This document shows, piece by piece, positions 43,453-52,425 of a DNA stretch of 64,000 nt; the first letter of the stretch is position 1, and every line of letters begins with the position of its first letter. Source of the DNA: Aquisalimonas sp007126095 (GTDB taxonomy: Bacteria; Pseudomonadota; Gammaproteobacteria; Nitrococcales; Aquisalimonadaceae); assembly GCF_048323695.1 (NCBI RefSeq), contig NZ_JBLWFT010000004.1, positions 186,001-250,000 of the forward strand, in the 5' to 3' direction. Below the pieces are notes generated by a model. It was not told where the DNA came from, made no database searches, and was given only the letters and a program-made list of their open reading frames with translations. Made by a program: the position numbers and the translations under genes.

Positions 43453-45282
43453 TCAGATTCCCGTATTGCTGGTGGAGGCGCCGTAGGCGGTCTTCAGGCG
43501 TTGCACGAATTCCTCTGGCGGCACGAAGCCGACGATGCGCTGGTCGCGCCGTTCCTCGCCGTCGGCACCATAGAACATCACGGCCGGCGGCAGGAAGACG
43601 TCCAGGGCCTGGAGCAGTTCCCGGTGGTCGTTGTTCATGGCGGTGACGTCGACGCGCAGCAACTGCTTGTCCTCCAGGGCCGCCACCACCTCCGGCGCCG
43701 GGAAGGTGCGCTCCTCCAGTTGCACGCAGTACACGCACCAGTCGGCGTAGAAATCCACCACCGTGCCCTGGCCGCGATCGGCCGCTTCGGCGATGGCGGC
43801 CTGCAGCCCACCGAGACTGTCCACGTCGCGGAACTGACCCGCGGCGGTCTCCCCCGCGGACGGCGCTCCCTGGGCGAGCGGCTCGAGTGGCTGCCAGAAG
43901 CGCGAGCCGCCGGAGGCGGCGCCGAGGAGTAGTGCCACGCTCCAGATGATGAGCAGTACACCCGCGAACTGGCGACCGCGGTTGAGCAGGCCCGGTGCGC
44001 CAGTGGCCCGGTCCAGCACGCCGAGCCAGATGGCCACACCCACCAGCAGCACGCCCCAGAGGCCGAGCGTGACGGGGCCGGGGATGAAGCGGTCGATCAT
44101 CCACAGCGCCACGGCCAGGAAGATCACGCCGAAGACCTGCTTCACCCGCACCATCCAGGCGCCGGAGCGTGGCAGCCATTTGCCGAGGGCGGTCCCGACC
44201 AGCAGCAGCGGTACACCCATGCCGTTACCCATGGCGAACAGTGCCAGCCCGCCGATCAGGGCGTCGCCGGTATTGCTGATGAAGACCAGCGCCGCGATCA
44301 ACGCTGGCCCGGAGCAGGCGCCGACGATGAGTGACGACAGCACGCCCATTATGCCGGCGCCGATGAAGCTGCCGCCGCGCTGGCGGCGCGATAGCGCGTC
44401 CAGACGGGTCTGGAGCCCGGCCGGCACGCGGATGTCGTAGAGGCCGAACATGGCCAGTGCGAGCAGCACGAACAGCGCCGCGAAGCTTCCCAGCACCCAG
44501 GGGCTCTGCAGGTCCGCCTGGATGGCGGCGCCCGTCATGCCGGCCACGGCGCCCGCGATGGCGTAGGTGATTGCCGTGGCCTGAATGAACACGAACGACA
44601 GCCAGAATCCGCGCCGGCCGGTGCGCCGTTCGCCTTCGCCGGCGATGATGCCGGAGAGGATGGGGATGAGCGGATACATGCAGGCGGTGAACGCCAGCAG
44701 CAGACCGGCAGCGAAGAAGCCGCCGAGGATCAGGAGCAGGTTGCCCCCGGCCAGCAGCTGCGTCAGCGGGTCGCCGCCGCCGGCAGGCGGTCCGCCGCCA
44801 CCGGCACCTGCGCCGAAACCGGCGTCGCTCACGCCCCCGGCCAGGGAGAAGTCGCTGGTCAGGGGCGGGTAGCACACGCCCGTCTTCTCGTTACAACCCT
44901 GGTAGTGGGCGGTAAACGTGAGCGACTCACCGGCCGGGCGCTCGAGCTGGATGTAGACTTCCACCGGCTCGTGGTAGACCTCCATGCGCCCGAAGTTGGG
45001 GTCGTCAATGACGTCCCCCTCGGGGAGTTCGAATCCGGTGATGGCGTTTTCGTCGCCCGCCACTTCGAAGTCGAAACGGTCCTTGTAGAGGTAGTAATCC
45101 TCCACCGTGTCCCAGCGCGCGACGATCACGTCTTCGGCCACCAGTTCGGCGGAGAAGGGGAAGGCCTGCTCCGGCGGCAGCAGCTCGTCGCTGCCGCCGA
45201 ACAGGCTGCTTAGCCCGGCGTGCCCCGCAGCGGGCACGACTGCGAGGATGAGTAGCAACCAGGTGAACAGTATCCGTTTCAT
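43453..45282 (-). CDS. dsbD: thiol:disulfide interchange protein DsbD
   Basis: Carries electrons from cytoplasmic thioredoxin to the periplasm; 609 residues. A signal peptide (KRILFTWLLLILAVVPAAGHA) precedes the periplasmic alpha domain with its Cys pair (CNEKTGVC), the membrane beta domain with FTACMYPLIP and VGACSGPALI, and the periplasmic thioredoxin-like gamma domain (DWCVYC). All six redox cysteines are visible. AGGAATCG stands directly before the ATG at 45282; the upstream frame extension overlaps cutA and is not needed. Confidence 0.95.
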   Translation of the reverse strand: MKRILFTWLLLILAVVPAAGHAGLSSLFGGSDELLPPEQAFPFSAELVAEDVIVARWDTVEDYYLYKDRFDFEVAGDENAITGFELPEGDVIDDPNFGRMEVYHEPVEVYIQLERPAGESLTFTAHYQGCNEKTGVCYPPLTSDFSLAGGVSDAGFGAGAGGGGPPAGGGDPLTQLLAGGNLLLILGGFFAAGLLLAFTACMYPLIPILSGIIAGEGERRTGRRGFWLSFVFIQATAITYAIAGAVAGMTGAAIQADLQSPWVLGSFAALFVLLALAMFGLYDIRVPAGLQTRLDALSRRQRGGSFIGAGIMGVLSSLIVGACSGPALIAALVFISNTGDALIGGLALFAMGNGMGVPLLLVGTALGKWLPRSGAWMVRVKQVFGVIFLAVALWMIDRFIPGPVTLGLWGVLLVGVAIWLGVLDRATGAPGLLNRGRQFAGVLLIIWSVALLLGAASGGSRFWQPLEPLAQGAPSAGETAAGQFRDVDSLGGLQAAIAEAADRGQGTVVDFYADWCVYCVQLEERTFPAPEVVAALEDKQLLRVDVTAMNNDHRELLQALDVFLPPAVMFYGADGEERRDQRIVGFVPPEEFVQRLKTAYGASTSNTGI

Positions 45283-45328
45283 CGATTCCTGCCAGGGATC
45301 CATGCGCGCACGTCGGGATTGTTGGTAT

Positions 45329-45673
45329 TTACTCCGCGGGTGGCTGCTGGCGCCCATCCGTCTGGTAGGTCACCCAGGCCAGGTAATCATTCAGCCCCCG
45401 CGTCACAGGGACCGCGATGATCTCGGGAAGTTCGTCCGGGTGCAAGCGCAGAATGGTCTCTTCCAGCCGCCGCCAGGCCACCCGGGTGGTTTTCATGATT
45501 AGCAGCGTCTCCGGATCGCGGTGGACTTCGCCCTTCCAGGCGTAAACCGACGTCAGGCCGGGCACGATATTGGCGCAGGCCACGTGGCCGTCACCCACCA
45601 GCGTCTCCGCGATTTCGCCCGCCACCTCCGGGTTCGGGCAGGTGCAGAAAGCCATAAGATGCTCGCTGTCCAT
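45329..45673 (-). CDS. cutA: CutA divalent-cation tolerance protein
   Basis: A small trimeric cytoplasmic protein, 114 residues, with ACANIVPGLTSVYAWKGEVH, ETLLIMKTT and LHPDELPEIIAVPVTRGL typical of CutA. It is linked to copper or divalent metal tolerance, with an uncertain molecular role. GGAGG precedes the ATG. cutA-dsbD is a common pair; 46 bases separate its stop from dsbD. Confidence 0.95.
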   Translation of the reverse strand: MDSEHLMAFCTCPNPEVAGEIAETLVGDGHVACANIVPGLTSVYAWKGEVHRDPETLLIMKTTRVAWRRLEETILRLHPDELPEIIAVPVTRGLNDYLAWVTYQTDGRQQPPAE

Positions 45674-45764
45674 GATCTTGCCTCCACGGTCTCGAAACAG
45701 GGCCTTTGAATTGTATCAGTACCGCCCCCACATCACGGGCGTCGGCGCCGCGATACCGCGGCTC

Positions 45765-45792
45765 TTGACTGATTGCGAACCGGAATTATCAT
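45765..45792 (+). promoter_or_regulatory. groES-groEL sigma-70 promoter
   Basis: -35 TTGACT (45765-45770), 16-base spacer, -10 TATCAT (45787-45792). The -10 touches the CIRCE element, so HrcA bound there would block initiation. The remaining 45674-45764 between cutA and this promoter shows no gene. Confidence 0.75.
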
Positions 45793-45818
45793 TAGCACTC
45801 ACAAGCAGCGAGTGCTAA
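45792..45818. promoter_or_regulatory. CIRCE operator for HrcA
   Basis: TTAGCACTC, nine bases, GAGTGCTAA: an exact match to the CIRCE consensus inverted repeat, 60 bases before the groES ATG. HrcA repressor binds CIRCE and is released under protein-folding stress. hrcA itself is not in the window. Confidence 0.97.
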
Positions 45819-45877
45819 CAACACTTTGGTAAGGCAATCGGGCCCAGTGCCCGTCAACGCATTAGGAGAACTATCCG

Positions 45878-46168
45878 ATGAATATCCGTCCTTTGCATGA
45901 TCGCGTGATCATCAAGCGTATGGAAGAAGAGCGCACCACGCCGGGTGGCATCGTGATCCCCGACAGCGCCGCCGAGAAGCCCATCAAGGGCGAGATCGTG
46001 GCCGTCGGCAAGGGCAAGGTCCAGGAAAACGGTGAAGTCCGCCCGCTGGACGTGAAGGTCGGCGACAAGGTTCTGTTCGGCAAGTTTGCCGGCACCGAGG
46101 TGAAGGTCGAAGGCGAAGACGTGCTGGTCATGCGTGAAGAAGACGTCATGGCCGTCATCGAAGGCTGA
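45878..46168 (+). CDS. groS: co-chaperonin GroES
   Basis: The 96-residue lid of the chaperonin. NIRPLHDRVIIKRMEEERTT starts it, with the mobile loop TTPGGIVIPDSAAEKP and VLFGKFAGTEVKVEGE in their normal places. A GGAG lies upstream of the ATG. It is under the CIRCE-controlled promoter and co-transcribed with groEL, 55 bases downstream. Confidence 0.98.
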   Translation: MNIRPLHDRVIIKRMEEERTTPGGIVIPDSAAEKPIKGEIVAVGKGKVQENGEVRPLDVKVGDKVLFGKFAGTEVKVEGEDVLVMREEDVMAVIEG

Positions 46169-46223
46169 TCGCCTCCCGGCACCCGCTTAACCGACTATCG
46201 AATTGCAAGAGGAATAACGAATC

Positions 46224-47876
<1,653 letters not shown>

Positions 47877-47904
47877 GCCGTCCGGCGTCCAACGCCTTTT
47901 CCGG

Positions 47905-47940
47905 AAGCCCCGCGCCGATCACCGGTGCGGGGCTTCTTTC
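47905..47940 (+). terminator. intrinsic terminator of groES-groEL
   Basis: AAGCCCCGC pairs with GCGGGGCTT around a 13-base centre, followed by CTTTCGTTTT. It is 28 bases after the groEL stop. The gap from here to 48077 has no gene and marks the left edge of the secretion-cargo island. Confidence 0.85.
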
Positions 47941-48076
47941 GTTTTACCGCCATGGGCTTGCCCTTCCGCCGCCGGCGCGGCATGCTTGTCCACTTACCGG
48001 CCGCGAGTGCCGGTTGCACATCAATTCGGATCAACCGACAGGGACTTGTCCGGTTCGCGACCAGGGAGGGGTTGCC

Positions 48077-48505
48077 ATGCCCGCTTTTGCTCACGTACGT
48101 GCCCGCCAGACCGCCGATCATGCAAGTGCGGCCTTCATCGCGCGCGTCCACGCCGCTGATGGTGCTGAGGTGTTCGTTGTCGCCGAGGATGACCCCACCG
48201 AACGTCTTCCCGTGATGGATCGTGTGCCCGAGGTTGGCACGCTCCACGACGGCGACCGTGTCGTCGCCTGTCCCGTCCGTGGCGGAGCGGTCATCACGCT
48301 CTCGCTCACCCGTTCCCCGGAAGGTGCCCGGCGCTTGCCGGATGGCCGGCTGCTGGTTCAGGCGGCAGAGGGAGTGGTGCTGCAGGCCGGAGAGGCGCGC
48401 ATTGAGCTGCAGCCCGATGGGAGGTTGCTGATCCACGGGCGCAACGTGGAGCATCGGGCCGAACAGGCCCTGGCTCTGCAGGCCAGCCTCGTCGAGATCA
48501 ACTGA
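48077..48505 (+). CDS. DUF6484-like protein of the T6SS cargo cluster
   Basis: A 142-residue protein, mostly short beta strands (VVACPVRGGAVITLSLTRS, LLVQAAEGVVLQAGEARIEL), with the IELQPDGRLLIHGRNVEHRA segment near the end that recalls the beta-helix tips of VgrG-like proteins. DUF6484 proteins stand at the head of DUF2169/DUF4150 clusters, as here. AGGGAGGGG precedes the ATG at 48077. The family name is my best fit from neighbours and pattern, not from a search. Confidence 0.6.
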   Translation: MPAFAHVRARQTADHASAAFIARVHAADGAEVFVVAEDDPTERLPVMDRVPEVGTLHDGDRVVACPVRGGAVITLSLTRSPEGARRLPDGRLLVQAAEGVVLQAGEARIELQPDGRLLIHGRNVEHRAEQALALQASLVEIN

Positions 48506-48515
48506 GGCTGCCGTC

Positions 48516-49727
48516 GTGGCGGTGCGCCTGCTTGCAGCTCACCAGAGTGCGCTGAGCCGGCTGTACCGGCAGCGTGCGTCCATGAGCACGCGCGATTTCG
48601 TGCCGGGTGCCGAACTTGCGCGGCTGGACCAGCGCCTGATCGGGCATATCCATGCCTGCGCTCAGGCGGCGGAGCCGCTTCCGGATGACATCCCCGGCGA
48701 TCCCGCCGAGGCGTTTGCCGCCGCGTCTGCGGCGTTGCGCAACGACACTCGGGCCGCCATGGAGTGGCTGGCCCCGGCACTGGAAGAGGCAGAGGGCGAT
48801 CAGTGCCAGGGTCTGGTGGAGGCTGTCGCGTTAACGACACCGCCCTTCGGCTGGTGCCGGGTGCTGAGTGCCTACCACCGATACCCGGGCGCCCGTACTC
48901 CGCTGCTGGATGCGTTTTACCTTGCTGCCGCGCGCGTGCCGGACGCCCTCCTGAATGAGGCCCTGGAATCGCCGGAGCAGCAGGCCGCAGCCCTGCGCTG
49001 TGCCTCCATCCAACACAACTGGCCGGCGGCGCGATTCCGGCCCCGGTACCGAAGCGACCTCACCGATCCGGCCACACTGCCTGCCCTCCGCGCCGGCCTG
49101 CTCCGTGACGATCCCGAGGCCGCGGATGCCCTGCTGTCACTGCTCGACGGAGCCATTCCCCTTGAGGCGACGACGGACGCGCTGCGCCTGAACGCGCTCC
49201 TTTGCCCGGACCACCTCTCGGACGTCGTCTGGCGTGCGGCGGATGAAACCCCGGAGACCGGCCTCTGGCTGCTCGCGCTGAGCGGACGGCGGGACGCCGC
49301 GGAGCGGATCCTGCAGGCGCTCCGGGATGCCCGGGCGCCGGAATCTGCCGCCGCCGCGTGGCGTTGGCTGACCGCCCAGGCGCTCCCGCTCCGCGACCGG
49401 CTGCAGGTGGTCAATGACCCTGGCCGGGCCGCGGCCGGCGGCCCCGTCCCTGACGCTGCAGTCGCAAGGCAGTGGTGGGACGCCAACGCGCCGGGTTGGG
49501 ATCCGGCCGGGCGGCGCATCCTCGATGGTCCCGCCGATCCGGAGCGGGTGGCGACGCTGGCAACGCGTTGGGCGGGCCGTGCCGGCGACGCCCTGATGGA
49601 TCTGGCGGCTCTGCGGGAGCGCAGCCAGTACGTCACCGGTGGTTGGTTTCATCGGCGGGGTGAGCCGGGGCCGGTGTTGCCGGAGTCGCAAGAGGAGGAG
49701 GTGGCTGATGCTGCAGTTGGCCAATGA
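48516..49727 (+). CDS. TIGR02270-like HEAT-repeat protein of the T6SS cargo cluster
   Basis: A 403-residue, Ala/Leu/Arg-rich helical protein with repeated helical hairpins (LRAGLLRDDPEAADALLSLL, LNALLCPDHLSDVVWRAADE) consistent with HEAT-like solenoids, in line with TIGR02270 proteins that accompany DUF2169. The GTG at 48516 is preferred because the family-like start (HQSALSRLYRQRAS) precedes the first ATG at 48582. Its end overlaps the DUF2169 start by 20 bases. The role is unknown; possibly an adaptor or cargo-loading scaffold. Confidence 0.65.
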   Translation: MAVRLLAAHQSALSRLYRQRASMSTRDFVPGAELARLDQRLIGHIHACAQAAEPLPDDIPGDPAEAFAAASAALRNDTRAAMEWLAPALEEAEGDQCQGLVEAVALTTPPFGWCRVLSAYHRYPGARTPLLDAFYLAAARVPDALLNEALESPEQQAAALRCASIQHNWPAARFRPRYRSDLTDPATLPALRAGLLRDDPEAADALLSLLDGAIPLEATTDALRLNALLCPDHLSDVVWRAADETPETGLWLLALSGRRDAAERILQALRDARAPESAAAAWRWLTAQALPLRDRLQVVNDPGRAAAGGPVPDAAVARQWWDANAPGWDPAGRRILDGPADPERVATLATRWAGRAGDALMDLAALRERSQYVTGGWFHRRGEPGPVLPESQEEEVADAAVGQ

Positions 49728-50766
49728 GTCGCCGTACGCGGCAAGCCTGGCGACGGGCTGGGCCCTGAACGGCGCGCCGCAGTGGACGCTGACGGTCAAG
49801 GCCACGTACCGGTTCAGTCTCACTGGCGAGGTTACGCTCCATGACGAGCAGCCGGAGGTGGTCGAAGGTGACCAGTACCGCGGCAAGCCCGCGGAGAGCA
49901 GTCTCGAAGCCGCGTGGGAATCGGTGCCCCACAAGGCGGGCGGCGAACTCTACCTGTTCGGCACCGCCCATCCGGGTCAGCCCGGTGCCAATGGGGTCCA
50001 GGTGCGGGTGCAGATTGACCGTGACCGAGCCCAGGCCTGGGAGAAGCGGTTGGTGGCCGTGGGGCCGTCGCGCTGGGAGCGGGGTGCGCTCGGTTACTAC
50101 CGCACACCACTGGAGCCCATGGAGCCGGTGCCGCTGTGCTACGAAATGGCCTTTGGTGGCCACGATCCGCGCACAGCCGGCGAGGAACGGCGTAATCCCG
50201 TGGGGCGGGGGTTCAACTCCGGGCAGTGGCGTCTCCACGACACGCGTCTGCCGCTCATTGAGCGGCCGGACCGGTTCATGAGCGCACCAAGGCAGCGGAT
50301 GGTCCCCATCGGCCTGGGGCCGTTGGCGCCCCACTGGGATCCGCGCCGGCGGGAGGCTGGCAATGTCTCCGAGGCGCGGCTCGAGGCCGGTGGCTGCCCC
50401 TACGGCTCGAAGACACTGCCCACGGTTCACAACGCCGCGCCACCGGATCAGCGCTTCGACAAGCCGTTCAGCGGGGGTGAGCGGGTGACCCTGGAGGGGC
50501 TGTTTCCGGAGCATGGCGACCCGGTGCGGGTCACGCTCCCGCCGCTGCAGCCGGTGGTCTGGCTGCACGAGACCCACCGCATGCCCCTGCGCGGCGCGTG
50601 CGACACGCTGATCGTCGACAGCGACGCCATGGTGTTTCACCTGCTGTACCGGTGTGTCATCCCGTGGGAGATCGACGCCAGGCGTCGCGGCTACGTTGTG
50701 CTTCCGCCGGTGCCGGGCCCGCCGGAGACAACGTCAGCCGATAGCGACCAGGAGGCGCCCGCATGA
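49708..50766 (+). CDS. DUF2169 protein, probable T6SS effector adaptor
   Basis: A 352-residue DUF2169 protein. The N-terminal SPYAASLATGWALNGAPQWT and VKATYRFS, the central CYEMAFGGHDPR and RNPVGRGF blocks and the VVWLHETHRM segment match the family. In Agrobacterium a DUF2169 protein serves as the specific adaptor loading a DUF4150-bearing effector onto the T6SS spike, so the same job is expected here for the DUF4150 protein downstream. AGGAGG lies before the ATG at 49708. Its end overlaps the ketosynthase-like gene (ATGA). Confidence 0.82.
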   Translation: MLQLANESPYAASLATGWALNGAPQWTLTVKATYRFSLTGEVTLHDEQPEVVEGDQYRGKPAESSLEAAWESVPHKAGGELYLFGTAHPGQPGANGVQVRVQIDRDRAQAWEKRLVAVGPSRWERGALGYYRTPLEPMEPVPLCYEMAFGGHDPRTAGEERRNPVGRGFNSGQWRLHDTRLPLIERPDRFMSAPRQRMVPIGLGPLAPHWDPRRREAGNVSEARLEAGGCPYGSKTLPTVHNAAPPDQRFDKPFSGGERVTLEGLFPEHGDPVRVTLPPLQPVVWLHETHRMPLRGACDTLIVDSDAMVFHLLYRCVIPWEIDARRRGYVVLPPVPGPPETTSADSDQEAPA

Positions 50767-51872
50767 CCGCCCCCTCCCGTCACATCGCCGTGACCGGCGC
50801 CGGTGTGGAATGCGCCACCGGCGACCGGCCCGGAGCCCTGCTGGGTGCGCTACTTGCCGGCGTGCGGGCCGTCCGTCCACGGGACGAACTGGCGCAGACC
50901 GATCCGGTGACCCGAGAACTGGCGGCACCCGTCCTGGCACCGGTGGATCCGGAAGCGGCCATCGGGCACGTGGATGCCGACACCGTCGGCAACATGCTCG
51001 TCGCCGCGATCCAGCGGGCGATGGAGGGCGCCGACACGGCGGTCGACCGGGTTCTGCTCGTGCTCCCCGCCAGTGATGCCGCCTGTGCCCGGCGGTTGCC
51101 GCAGCACGCTGTGGTCAAACGGGTCGCGGCCGCGCAACCGTGGATGCACGATGTGGTGCTGGAGTGCACCACCCACCGTGAAGCGCCCGCCGCCCTGGCT
51201 GCGCTCTGGCAGGCGCTGGCCGAAGGGCGCTGCCGCTGTGCCCTGGTGGCCGGGGTCGACAGCCTGGCCAACCTGGAATCCCTGACCGAGGCGCAGCGCG
51301 CAGGGCATGTCCGGACAACCGAGTTCCCGGACGGCTGGGCCCTGGGTGAAGCAGCCGCCTGCGTGCGGCTCGAGCAAGATACCCGTGGCGCGGCCGAGAT
51401 CCGTATGCATCAGCCCGTCGCCGGGCACGAGCCGCACCACGGGGCGGTCGGCCGGAACCACCTCCAGGGTCTGGGAGCGGCCGCCGGTGAGGCGCTGGAC
51501 GCTGCCGGCCTGACGGGTGGGAAGCCGGATGCCGTCATCCTTGCCCGGGCGCAAGAGTCGCTGGCCGAGCTGGAGTGGTATCACGCCCACAGCGGCCTGT
51601 GGCCTCAACGCCTCCCGGCGCGGCAACAGCTCGCCATGCGGCGGGGCGAGCTGGAGGCGCCACAACCAGACCCGGAGCCGCCCGTGGAGACGCTCCGGCC
51701 CGCGCTCACCCTGGGCGAGACCGGCGCCGCCGGGCTTCCGGTCGCGCTCGCCCTTGCGCACGCACGCTTTCAGCTTGATCTCATGCCCGTCCGGCACTGC
51801 CTGGTGCTGGACGCCACCGCCGGGCCGGAGCGCCTGGCGGTCTGCCTGTCCACGCAGCAAACGAGCCACTGA
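50763..51872 (+). CDS. degenerate beta-ketoacyl-synthase/thiolase-fold protein of the cargo cluster
   Basis: A 369-residue protein with the ketosynthase layout: HIAVTGAGVECATG start, a VVLECTTHREAPAALAAL segment with Cys135 at the nucleophile position, LVAGVDSL, and LGETGAAGLPVAL near the end. In active ketosynthases the last element reads GHTGAA with a catalytic His; here it is Glu319. Catalysis is therefore doubtful and a structural or adaptor role is likely. Such proteins recur between DUF2169 and DUF4150 genes. It overlaps the DUF2169 stop by four bases. Confidence 0.7.
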   Translation: MTAPSRHIAVTGAGVECATGDRPGALLGALLAGVRAVRPRDELAQTDPVTRELAAPVLAPVDPEAAIGHVDADTVGNMLVAAIQRAMEGADTAVDRVLLVLPASDAACARRLPQHAVVKRVAAAQPWMHDVVLECTTHREAPAALAALWQALAEGRCRCALVAGVDSLANLESLTEAQRAGHVRTTEFPDGWALGEAAACVRLEQDTRGAAEIRMHQPVAGHEPHHGAVGRNHLQGLGAAAGEALDAAGLTGGKPDAVILARAQESLAELEWYHAHSGLWPQRLPARQQLAMRRGELEAPQPDPEPPVETLRPALTLGETGAAGLPVALALAHARFQLDLMPVRHCLVLDATAGPERLAVCLSTQQTSH

Positions 51873-51894
51873 ACACCACCAGGGAGGGACCCCA

Positions 51895-52425
51895 ATGGCA
51901 ACGGTACTCATCAACGGACGCACCGCCGTTCACGCCGCATCGGGTGGCACGCTCACGGCGCCGGACGTGTGCAAGACACCGCCGAAGTGCAAGACGGACC
52001 TGTTTCAGAGCATTGCCACGTCGGCCGACGCCACGGCCACGGCGACCACCGTCATGGTCAACGGGCAACCCATGTGCCACGCGGGATCGCTGTTTGCCCA
52101 GAGCACGGCCAATGAGCCCGGCAGTTGCGGCGGCGTGACCTCCGGCACCATCAAGGGGCCTGCCGAGTTCGTGACCTTCTCGCCGGACGTGCTCATCGAA
52201 GGCCAGCCGGCCGTGCGTCAGGGCGACTACATGGTCAGCAATTTCCACAACACACCACCAATTCCCCTGTCCCAGCCGGGTGGCCCGGTGCCGCCCGCAA
52301 TCACGGCTGCTGCCGCGGACGCGCTGGAGCCTGAAGAGGGGCCGGTGCAGTTTCCGGTCGATGCGAGCAGCGCCTTTCACTGGAGCGCCCGCGAGGTCGC
52401 GATCGTCGAGGAGGACGCGGAATGA
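51895..52425 (+). CDS. DUF4150 PAAR-like T6SS tip protein
   Basis: A 176-residue protein with the DUF4150/PAAR-like core: VLINGRTAVHAASGGTLTAP, VCKTPPKCK, ATTVMVNGQPMCHAGSLF, then SGTIKGPAEFVTFSPDVLIE and the HNT region. This fold caps the VgrG spike and delivers attached or bound effectors. Five cysteines are spread over the domain. AGGGAGGG stands before the ATG. Its stop overlaps the effector ATG (ATGA), which fits the effector riding on this tip in trans. Confidence 0.88.
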   Translation: MATVLINGRTAVHAASGGTLTAPDVCKTPPKCKTDLFQSIATSADATATATTVMVNGQPMCHAGSLFAQSTANEPGSCGGVTSGTIKGPAEFVTFSPDVLIEGQPAVRQGDYMVSNFHNTPPIPLSQPGGPVPPAITAAAADALEPEEGPVQFPVDASSAFHWSAREVAIVEEDAE

